IMG/VR virus record: IMGVR_UViG_3300046744_000287
Coordinates: 1 to 30,690 of that record
DNA: 30,690 bases
Reading direction: 5' to 3' (one strand)
From: a virus
The position numbers and the translations under genes were made by a program. Under the pieces are notes generated by a model. It was not told the origin of the DNA, did no database searches, and worked only from the letters and a program-made list of their open reading frames with translations. Positions within the stretch are counted from its first letter, which is position 1. Every line of letters starts with the position of its first letter. Positions 20,393 through 28,100 of the stretch are shown piece by piece.

Positions 20393-22113
20393 CAGACAAT
20401 TTATCTAAACTGCAAGCACTTGGCATTGATGTCAAAAGTAACACAGGTACTGAACCTCAGAAAACCACTTGTCCAAAGTGTTCTCACACCAGGAGAAAAA
20501 ATAAGAATGAAAAATGCCTTAGGGTATGGGTAGAAACAGGCACATACTATTGCCACCATTGTGGAGACAATGGATCAGTTGCTGAGTATGTTACAGAATA
20601 CGAAATGCCTACAGTAAGAGCAGTACCATTATCAGATAAAGTACTCACTTTTTTCAAGGACAGAGGTATAAATGAAAACACTATTGGTTACTATGGAGTG
20701 ACTGAAGGTGTAGAATATATGCCTCAGGTAGGGGCTGAGAGGGCTGTAATTCAATTCAATTACATTAGGAAGGGTAGAAGGATCAATATTAAATTTAGAG
20801 ACTCTGAGAAGAACTTTAAATTAAATAAGGGATCTGAAATGATAATGTATGGTTTAGACGTTATTAAAGATTCTTCATGGTGTATTATAACCGAAGGAGA
20901 GTTTGACGCTATGGCCTTTTATGAAGCAGGACTACAACAAGACAGGCTTATGTTTGCATGTTCTGTACCTAACGGAGCATCAACAGGGAATCAAAACTTA
21001 ACGTATCTTGATAACAGCATCGATGAGTTTGAGAATAAAGAAAAGATATATCTTGCCTTAGATAATGATGCACCAGGAATAAAGTTAAGAGATGAGTTAT
21101 CTAGGAGAATAGGTAAGGATAGAATATGGTTAGTCAATTTTCCTGACGGATGCAAGGATGCTAATGATGTATTGCTAAAGAGAGGTGCACAAGAATTAGT
21201 AAACTGTATTGATAATGCAAAGCCCTTCCCACTTGAAGGTGTGAGTAAAGCATCGGATTCCAGGACTGAAATTCATAACCTATATAATTATGGTATGCCT
21301 CAAGGTGATACCATAGGCTATGATAATTTTGATAAATTAATGTCTTGGAGGCCATCAGAGTTTACCTTAGTTACAGGAGTTCCTGGTCATGGTAAGTCAA
21401 GTTTTGTAGATCAAGTGGTAATAGAACTAGCAAAAAAGGGATGGAAGTTTGGTGTTTTTTCTGCTGAGAAGCAACCAATTAAAGTACACGTTGCAGAACT
21501 TATAGAAAAATATGCAGGAAAGAAGTTTGGTAGAGGCGGTGTTGACAGTCTTCAACCTGAAGAGTTAGATCCTGCAATTGATTTTATTAATAAGCACTTC
21601 TTTTTCATAAACCTTAAAGACAATGATCTAACAGTAGAAGGAATTTTAAATAAAGGAAAAGAGTTAGTTAAAAAAATGGGTATCAATTGTTTAATAATAG
21701 ATAATTGGGCTTTTGTTGAGCATAAGATTGAAAGAGGTATGAATGAGCATCAATACACAGGACTTCAGTTATCTAAGATCAAGATATTTAAAGAAGCATA
21801 TGATTGTGGAGTTATGCTTGTTGCTCACCCTCAGAAACTAAAAAAGGAAAATGGAAAAGTGGAGGTCGCTTCAGGTTATAGCGTAAGTGGATCTTCACAT
21901 TTCTTTAATAAAGTTGACAATGGTATTACTGTTTACAGAGATTTTGAAAAAGAATTAGTAGAGGTTCATGTATGGAAAGTAAGATGGAGGTTTACAGGTA
22001 AAACAGGTATGCAAGAGTTTAAATACAATTTAGATACAACATGTTATTCAGAATATAATAATGGCGAAATTGAAGCAAAGAGTGGGCAATTCCCTACGTT
22101 TAAAGGCCAATAA
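20389..22113 (+). CDS. T7 gp4-type primase-helicase
   Basis: This 574-residue protein joins a zinc-binding primase and a DnaB-family helicase. Zinc ligands are C28 and C31, then C55 and C58 (CPKC and CHHC). TOPRIM is near residue 166 (IITEGEFDAMAF), followed by LALDNDAPG. The helicase part has Walker A VPGHGKSS near 331 and Walker B-like LIIDNW near 437. It ends in a helical acidic tail. It would unwind the phage fork and make primers, alone or with the loader encoded at 19772. It starts 4 bases inside the loader gene. Confidence 0.93.
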   Translation: MTDNLSKLQALGIDVKSNTGTEPQKTTCPKCSHTRRKNKNEKCLRVWVETGTYYCHHCGDNGSVAEYVTEYEMPTVRAVPLSDKVLTFFKDRGINENTIGYYGVTEGVEYMPQVGAERAVIQFNYIRKGRRINIKFRDSEKNFKLNKGSEMIMYGLDVIKDSSWCIITEGEFDAMAFYEAGLQQDRLMFACSVPNGASTGNQNLTYLDNSIDEFENKEKIYLALDNDAPGIKLRDELSRRIGKDRIWLVNFPDGCKDANDVLLKRGAQELVNCIDNAKPFPLEGVSKASDSRTEIHNLYNYGMPQGDTIGYDNFDKLMSWRPSEFTLVTGVPGHGKSSFVDQVVIELAKKGWKFGVFSAEKQPIKVHVAELIEKYAGKKFGRGGVDSLQPEELDPAIDFINKHFFFINLKDNDLTVEGILNKGKELVKKMGINCLIIDNWAFVEHKIERGMNEHQYTGLQLSKIKIFKEAYDCGVMLVAHPQKLKKENGKVEVASGYSVSGSSHFFNKVDNGITVYRDFEKELVEVHVWKVRWRFTGKTGMQEFKYNLDTTCYSEYNNGEIEAKSGQFPTFKGQ

Positions 22114-22396
22114 GCAAAACCTGTATAAGGTTGCTTGGAGCAGAAACAATTGGGGAGGTAAAATTGGTAAAAACAAAAAGTTTGATACAGGAGATAACAT
22201 ACTTAGAGTTGCTATGTTAGACGAAGTAGTGCCAAATCGTGAAGATTATTTTATCAGACCAAATGGAACAGGGCCAGATTATTATCTTTTGTATCAAGGG
22301 TTTCATGAATCAGTAGAATATTCAGACATCAAGACTTTTGTAGAGAACAAAATGGTATATGTCTATAACGAATTCAATAAATATGGCAAACACTAA
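22061..22396 (+). CDS. Unknown basic protein
   Basis: This 111-residue protein starts MAKLKQRVGNSLRLKANKQN. The first 53 bases overlap the helicase gene, which is long for coupled genes; a later start is possible but no good ATG lies between residues 1 and 52. Later parts, NREDYFIRPNGTGPDYYLL and FHESVEYSDI, are not in any family I know. Confidence 0.55.
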   Translation: MAKLKQRVGNSLRLKANKQNLYKVAWSRNNWGGKIGKNKKFDTGDNILRVAMLDEVVPNREDYFIRPNGTGPDYYLLYQGFHESVEYSDIKTFVENKMVYVYNEFNKYGKH

Positions 22397-22730
22397 TAGA
22401 ACTAAAGGACACAATTATGAAAGGGAATTAGTCAAGGACTTTAAATCCTTAGGTTTCACAGAATGTGTAACATCTAGATACGGATCTAAAATGTTAGATG
22501 ACAAAGGTATAGATCTTATGAACACAGGAGATTTTGCTGTCCAGGCAAAATGTTACAAAAGAAATCCACAGTACAAAAAAGTACTTGATGATATGGATGT
22601 GAAACCAACAGATATACCAATTGTGTTTCATAAAGCACCTGGAGGAAAACAATATTGTATTTTATACAAAGAAGATATGTTAGAATTAATACAAATGCTT
22701 GTACAAAACAAGATTATAAACACACCATAA
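22383..22730 (+). CDS. PD-(D/E)XK nuclease, Holliday junction resolvase-like
   Basis: The frame from the second Met (MANTNRTKGHNYERELVKDF) gives 115 residues; the ATG at 22383 lies 14 bases before the preceding stop. Core pattern: NYERELV (Glu), SKMLDDKGIDLM (Asp) and FAVQAKCY (Q-x-K), the E...D...Q/E-x-K of Hjc-type and related nucleases. It could cut branched DNA during recombination or packaging. Short size fits such a resolvase. Confidence 0.7.
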   Translation: MANTNRTKGHNYERELVKDFKSLGFTECVTSRYGSKMLDDKGIDLMNTGDFAVQAKCYKRNPQYKKVLDDMDVKPTDIPIVFHKAPGGKQYCILYKEDMLELIQMLVQNKIINTP

Positions 22731-22967
22731 ATGGAAGAGATGCCAGTAAAGTATAAGATTAGAATACCCACAGTTGACAGGTTACTCAAAGAGCATAATG
22801 AGGATCATGTAAACATTGTTTCAATAGACAATACAAAGGAGGAAATAAAAAAATTAAGAGAGTTAGATGAAACTCTTGCAACGAAAATAGATGATGTAAA
22901 TAACATTGTCTGTGAAGTCCTGGAATATCTTCAGGCGAGAGGTTTAGACACCTCTGAATATATATAA
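22731..22967 (+). CDS. Unknown coiled-coil protein
   Basis: This 78-residue acidic protein starts MEEMPVKYKIRIPTVDRLLK. The middle has a heptad-like run KEEIKKLRELDETLATKIDD. It is followed by a helix containing CEVLEYLQARG. It lies directly behind the nuclease stop. Function is unknown. Confidence 0.65.
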   Translation: MEEMPVKYKIRIPTVDRLLKEHNEDHVNIVSIDNTKEEIKKLRELDETLATKIDDVNNIVCEVLEYLQARGLDTSEYI

Positions 22968-22984
22968 CACTTTAATTATTTATT

Positions 22985-23353
22985 ATGTCAAATTCAGTAG
23001 AATTACAAGGACGCATCAAAGAAATCTCTGATGCACAAACCATTCAAACTCAAAAAGGAGAGATTGAAAAAAGAGTATTAACAGTTGAATTAGGAGGGGA
23101 CACACAGTACCCTGTTGATTATCCTGTAGAAGCAATCGGTGCTAAAGCAAATTTATTTAGTGCTTACAAGCCTGGTGATGAGGTGAAGGTTTCTATTAAC
23201 TTAAGAAGTTATAGAGATAGAGACAACAACCTTAGAACAGCAAATGCTAATGCATGGAAAATTACTTATGCAGATGGTAATATTCCAAACAGCAACAACA
23301 CTCATGCTAACCAAGTGGAGGCTGCTGTCAACAAAGATGGACTACCATTTTAA
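22985..23353 (+). CDS. DUF3127-type SSB-like protein
   Basis: This 122-residue OB-fold protein begins MSNSVELQGRIKEISDAQTI. The parts KRVLTVELGGDTQYPVDYPV, SAYKPGDEVKVSINLRSY and ANAWKITYA are the DUF3127 order, a family found mostly in Bacteroidota. The C-terminus DGLPF is like the acidic tip by which bacterial SSB proteins dock partners. It would coat single-stranded DNA at the phage fork. The next start overlaps the stop by one base (TAATG). Confidence 0.8.
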   Translation: MSNSVELQGRIKEISDAQTIQTQKGEIEKRVLTVELGGDTQYPVDYPVEAIGAKANLFSAYKPGDEVKVSINLRSYRDRDNNLRTANANAWKITYADGNIPNSNNTHANQVEAAVNKDGLPF

Positions 23354-23697
23354 TGGATACTAGAGAGAAAATCGAGAGGGTCGGTGCCGAAATCATCGGC
23401 CTTCTTATCTCTAAAAATGCAGACTATGGGGATAGTGCTACTAATCCTATAGATGTTTTTGGAGACGGAGATCCTGTGGTTTCTTTGTGTGCTAGAATAG
23501 ATGATAAACTATCTAGAATAAAGCAAAAAGGTATTTACGATAAAACCGAAGATACTGTCAAAGATCTAACAGGTTACTTGATATTATTGCTAATTGCATT
23601 AAAAGATAGGGAGCAACCAAATGAGGAGATGAAAAATAGGAACAGACCCTTTAGAGATCACTCAGGATGGTTTACAAATAATAGTTGGGGGATTTAG
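23353..23697 (+). CDS. NMAD1/DUF1599-like protein
   Basis: This 114-residue helical protein has KNADYGDSATNPIDVFG, CARIDDKLSRIKQKG and EDTVKDLTGYLILLLIALKD. That order (DYG, then DKLxRI, then ED-DLxGYLIL) is the nucleotide-modification-associated domain 1 (DUF1599) pattern, related to MazG/dUTPase-like all-alpha enzymes. It may act on nucleotides or support base modification, though no modification enzyme is in the window. Its 3' end overlaps the shared terminator. Confidence 0.75.
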   Translation: MDTREKIERVGAEIIGLLISKNADYGDSATNPIDVFGDGDPVVSLCARIDDKLSRIKQKGIYDKTEDTVKDLTGYLILLLIALKDREQPNEEMKNRNRPFRDHSGWFTNNSWGI

Positions 23698-23717
23698 GTC
23701 TCCTAACTATTTTTTTA
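23681..23717. terminator. Bidirectional terminator shared by convergent operons
   Basis: ATAGTTGGGGGA (23681-23692) pairs completely, with two G-U pairs, with TCTCCTAACTAT (23699-23710) around TTTAGG, followed by TTTTTTT. It begins inside the NMAD1-like gene at 23697 and ends over the last codons of the leftward holin gene at 23707, so one hairpin serves both operons. Confidence 0.85.
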
Positions 23718-24174
23718 TTGATGAATACTTTTCAAATCCACGAGATCCGAAATATGCAACATAGATTGTAACTAGAAGGGTTTTTAAAAGTTCTACCCAA
23801 CTTTCATCAATATCAAACGCTATATCTAATGCATCTAATGTAATGTAAAGAGACGTTACTACAGTTAAATATATTAATGTTAGTGGCCTCGTGTTTTTTG
23901 AAAGCCATGAGTCTGATTTCATGTCTGAAGCCCAACGCTTACTAATCTCCTGTAATTCAATTTGATCTAGTTCTAAAAGTTTTAGAGCCTTTTCTTTATC
24001 TTCTGGAGGTAGTATTTTAGGATCTTCTTTTTCTATAAGATTTTTTACAATTCCTAATACACCAGAATCAGGTAACATATCACCAACAACATCTACGATT
24101 TTAGAACCACTACCTAATAGAAACTTACCAACTTTAGTTTCTTTAAATTTCTTTTTTGGTTTTTTATCACTCAT
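23707..24174 (-). CDS. Three-TM holin-type protein
   Basis: This 155-residue protein has a basic N-terminus, a soluble helical part, then RWASDMKSDSWLSKNTRPLT followed by LIYLTVVTSLYITLDALDI and WVELLKTLLVTIYVAYFGSRG. The W-x-SD...W-L-S-K-N-x-R-P-L motif is typical of the GTA-type three-TM holin family (Holin_3TM). Such proteins are usually near endolysins; the amidase gene is about 1 kb upstream in the same operon. Membrane holes or a regulator of lysis timing are expected. Confidence 0.75.
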   Translation of the reverse strand: MSDKKPKKKFKETKVGKFLLGSGSKIVDVVGDMLPDSGVLGIVKNLIEKEDPKILPPEDKEKALKLLELDQIELQEISKRWASDMKSDSWLSKNTRPLTLIYLTVVTSLYITLDALDIAFDIDESWVELLKTLLVTIYVAYFGSRGFEKYSSIKK

Positions 24175-24179
24175 AATAT

Positions 24180-24449
24180 TTACTTTTCTTTACCTTCTAG
24201 ATATCCTTTTTCGTATTGTAGTTCTTTCTCTATGCCTACTATTCTGTCTTCTAGTTCGTTTATAACCTTTATCTTTTTATCTAACCTTTCATGTATAGTT
24301 GTTAACTCTAATTTTAAGGCAGTAAACTGGGCGAATATAGTTCCTGCTGTAAATATAGCAGCCAACAGACCAACCACAATTGACCAATTGTTTGCTAAAA
24401 ACTTATTTATGTTTACATCCTCCCTAGACATTAGATTATATATTGCCAA
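24180..24449 (-). CDS. Membrane-anchored coiled-coil protein
   Basis: This 89-residue protein has one TM near residues 22-43 (WSIVVGLLAAIFTAGTIFAQ) and a following coiled coil with KLELTTIHERLDKKIKVINE. Its size and layout resemble i-spanins or accessory lysis proteins. A second start, MSREDVNINKF, at 24431 would avoid the overlap with the preceding gene. It is 5 bases upstream of the holin gene. Confidence 0.65.
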   Translation of the reverse strand: MAIYNLMSREDVNINKFLANNWSIVVGLLAAIFTAGTIFAQFTALKLELTTIHERLDKKIKVINELEDRIVGIEKELQYEKGYLEGKEK

Positions 24450-24576
24450 ATCTTCTTTTAGATTCCCATTGTACTTTTTTACTTTTAGATAAGTAAAGTT
24501 TTTTAGAAACTAATTTATTATAATTACTGCGTAAGGCATTTAATTGTGGCCCACTATTACTGCTTGTATCACTCAT
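24436..24576 (-). CDS. Unknown small basic protein
   Basis: This 46-residue frame starts MSDTSSNSGPQLNALRSNYN and ends in a Lys/Arg-rich helix WESKRRFGNI. It overlaps the stop of the preceding gene by 8 bases (ATG start inside AATGAGTGA). No membrane segment. It fills the gap between two clear genes, which supports coding. Confidence 0.55.
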   Translation of the reverse strand: MSDTSSNSGPQLNALRSNYNKLVSKKLYLSKSKKVQWESKRRFGNI

Positions 24577-24736
24577 TGCCTTCCCACCATTTAATGTGTA
24601 ACATTATAAATATTAAATAAATATTTAACTCATAACAATCGTCTTGTTCATCAGGAGTATAGAATGCCCATCCTAAAAGAGGGCCTATTCTAAATCTTTC
24701 TGATATTGCAACTTCGTAACCTAAATTATCGAACAT
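24569..24736 (-). CDS. 55-residue protein with hydrophobic C-terminus
   Basis: The frame from the ATG at 24736, MFDNLGYEVAISERFRIGPL, gives 55 residues; upstream of that Met the reading frame runs inside the amidase gene. The end ELNIYLIFIMLHIKWWEGNE has a hydrophobic helix. It overlaps the amidase stop by 11 bases, typical of the coupled lysis genes. Function is unknown. Confidence 0.6.
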   Translation of the reverse strand: MFDNLGYEVAISERFRIGPLLGWAFYTPDEQDDCYELNIYLIFIMLHIKWWEGNE

Positions 24737-25151
24737 ATTTTTTCTGTATTGATTCGTACTCAGACTTAGCATCGAAACTAGGGCAGGCCTTAGAAGAGAA
24801 ATCTCTATGACCATATACCTCAGCACCTGGATAACTGGCACAAAGATAACCAATAAGATACTCAAGGCTGTCTATTTGTTCATCCGTTCTTGTGTCGCAA
24901 GGATTCATTTCTGAATCACAACCTCCGACATATGTTATTCCTATAGAACCTTTATTATGTCCCTTTACATGAGCACCTGTGATAGTGATAGGTCGCCCCT
25001 GATTTATAGTGCCATCTAACTGCACGACATAATGATAACCGATTTGTGACCATCCTCTATCTTTATGCCATCGATCTATTTCTTCAACCGAAACCTTTCT
25101 AAATTCAGGTGTAGCGGTACAATGAACAATAATCTTGTTTATGTCTCTCAT
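24726..25151 (-). CDS. N-acetylmuramoyl-L-alanine amidase (endolysin)
   Basis: This 141-residue T7 lysozyme-like amidase shows IIVHCTATP with zinc ligand H10, GYHYVVQLDG, GAHVKGHNKGSIGI, and YGHRDFSSKACPSFD with H115 and C123, the two other zinc ligands. The Tyr and Lys of the T7 type are present. It cuts the amide between muramic acid and L-alanine of peptidoglycan for lysis. It has no signal peptide, so it needs the holin. It lies 3 bases downstream of the giant virion protein. Confidence 0.93.
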   Translation of the reverse strand: MRDINKIIVHCTATPEFRKVSVEEIDRWHKDRGWSQIGYHYVVQLDGTINQGRPITITGAHVKGHNKGSIGITYVGGCDSEMNPCDTRTDEQIDSLEYLIGYLCASYPGAEVYGHRDFSSKACPSFDAKSEYESIQKKYVR

Positions 25152-25153
25152 AA

Positions 25154-28100
25154 TTAATCTATTACTGTATTTCTCCAGGATTTTTTATTTTTCAATTTAG
25201 ATTTAGCCTGAGCAGCAGACCACATTTTAGATATGTTCGTCTTGTGCATGCTTTGAGATCTACCTGAATAAGTAAGTATTTTATCTTCAAGTTTACCTCT
25301 TCCTTTCATGTATTTAATAATGAGTTTATTAAACTCTTGACCAGTAGTAACCTGATGTTGATACAGTTCTTCATCTGTAAGAGGTCTCATGTCTCTTCCT
25401 ATTTTCATAGGTCTATTTTGAATTTTACCAGGATAAGCGTTATACTTATCTAAAAACTGCCATCTAGCATCAGAGCCTCTTAAACCTAACCAATGAGTAT
25501 AAGGAATTACTGTTTCACCAGGAAAACTTTTAGCCTGTTCACCAAACACATCGACTTTTGGTTGACCTGCTATTTGACTAAGTCCTGCTGCGTATAACAA
25601 TGCGTTTTTAGCATCTCCTGCACTATATGAATTAGCATCAAATATTTTAGTCACCTGTCTAAATAAATTTAGGTTTTGTGGTAATGGTCTCATTATAGTA
25701 CCTCCTACAGATCTAATAGATGTTTTACCTATACGCTGTAATGTTTTATTTAAACTAGAATCACTAACCGTATTAGGATCGTATTGAGATCCTCTACCAT
25801 CTACTTGACCAAATATGGCCTCAGTTAATTCTTTCACAGATGTAAGTACAGATGAATCCATAATTAAGTTTGCTGAATTTGCATAAGCAATAGTTAATCT
25901 AGACATCATATCATCAAACACTTCTCCTTTTCCTCCTGTCATCTTGTGAGTTTCCATATAATTACCTATAATGGCCATTGGAATTGCTAAAGGAACTATG
26001 TTTCTATAATCCATAACTACACCACCAACTCTAAAAGAATATGGAGGTAGTGAAGCATTCTTCATATCGTTTCTAGTGTACATGTTAGAGTTGTTGTAAC
26101 CTCCACCACTTACTTCAAAAAACGGTTCCTCATCATCATCTTCATATGCCTTAGCCGCAAGTGCTGCTAGACCTAAAAACGACATTGTACCAAAGTATGC
26201 TCTAGACATTTGTTCGTCTCTCATTCTAGATCCTTTTTCACCCAAACCATCCTTAGCAATGTATGCTCTTGCTAAACCTATACCAGGTGTAACATCGATC
26301 ATATATTCACCAATTGAACCAATAATACTTGTAAAAGGTACAAATGATTTCAGGGCAAGTTTACCACCAAACCCTATACTTTGTGAATTGGATGCTTGTC
26401 TAATTTTATCAGCGACCCAAGCAATAGGTTGAGCAAAACCACCTGGTCTATTGTCTATAAACACCTGTGCATTACTAGCCAAGTTAGCGTCTGTAGCAAT
26501 ACCGTTTATTTCAGCCTCTTTCATGGCCTTCATGTATTCTTTAAACTCTTCAATGGTTCCATCGAAACCATCTTTTTCCTTCATCACCTCAAGTTCAGCA
26601 TCTGATTTGTCAACAAAGTCCTCACTGTATTTTAAAGCAAGTGCTTCGTGCATTAATTCTCTTGCTCTAACAACTTCTATATTACTAAAATCAGTATTAG
26701 GATCAGCCTCACGCATTCTGTTCATTAAGGTTTCCATTTCCTTTTGTGCGGTTCTACTAACTTCAGTTGCTAAGTATAACTCTGATGCTCTCTTTCTTAA
26801 TTGACTTTTAGGAACACCATCTTTTCTTAATTGATCTATCAGATAATTATAATATCTACCTTCATATCCAACTTTACTTATAAATCTATCAGTAGCATTT
26901 AACATTCTACCTACATACTTATAGTAATTGTAAGGGTTTGCTTTACCACCTTTAAATTCTGTAGTTTCTAAAACATTGTACTGACCACCATCTGGTGTGC
27001 TTTCAGAGTTCTGGTATTTATCTACTCTGGCTCCATTTTTCCAGATATCCATAGCCATATTATAGCCTTGCTGCATACCTTTTTTGTTTGTGCCAGAACC
27101 AATCTTTCTTATGAAATCAAAGTAACCACCTGTAAAGATTTTATCTATTCTAGACATTTCCATTAACGGTTGCAAAACAATGTTTGCACTACCTGATGTC
27201 ACATTTAATACTTGCGTAGACGCACCTGATAAAAGTGCTGCGTATTGCAAACCAAAGAAGGTGTCTTGCCATGTGTAAGAAGGTAATACTGAATCCATAT
27301 ATTTATACATAGATCTCATAGCAACATTAGCAAGTTCACTGTTAGAAGGAGCGTCTTTAATTATAGAGTGTAACTCTTCAATTTTTGAACGCTGTTCTTC
27401 TGATAGTGTTGTGCTTTCTAATTTTTGTTTACCTCCAAAAAGCCTATGAATAAAATGACCAAACTTACTTTTATTGTCCATGTCCTCGTTGAACTTCTCC
27501 ATGGCACGTTCAGTCCTGTCAATTAATGTAGCGGCTGTTTGTGCTGTCCAAGATCTTAATGCGGCAGATGCTTGTCCTGCTTCCGTAGCGTCTTTTGCTA
27601 AAACACGTTCTATTTTAGCCATTGTATCAATTACAGAATCTATCTCCGCACCTGAGGCACCCTCCGATCTAAGTTTACTGACTTTTAATCCGTAATGATG
27701 TAATGCTGCTTGACGTGCTAACTGTACTCTTGCTAACTCTTTAACGGTGGTATTACTACCTAGTAAATCTTTTATTACTTGTTCGTTTTCAAAACCACCT
27801 CTAGAATTTATGTCCTCTAATACTAGTTCCATGGTTTGTTTCATATCCATGGTTTCGTAATAGTTGGGATTTTCGTTTACCCAATCATATACTTCCTGCT
27901 TTCCTTCATCGCTGTCCTTAGCATTTTCAATAGATCCTGTTTCAAATCCTCTTTGTCTAAAACCTTCAGACCCCATGAATTTATTAAGCAGCATTCTCGC
28001 TTGTTCAGTAGATAGTTCTTTACCATCTACTCTTTGAGAATAAATCTTAATTGCGGGAATAAGTTTAGAAGGCACCATGCCTTGTCCACTCAATGTAGTA

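Noticed and set aside
24569-24865. Longer form of the 55-residue gene reaching into the amidase gene
   Set aside because: The extra part is an out-of-frame reading of the amidase; the Met at 24736 fits the coupled-gene pattern.
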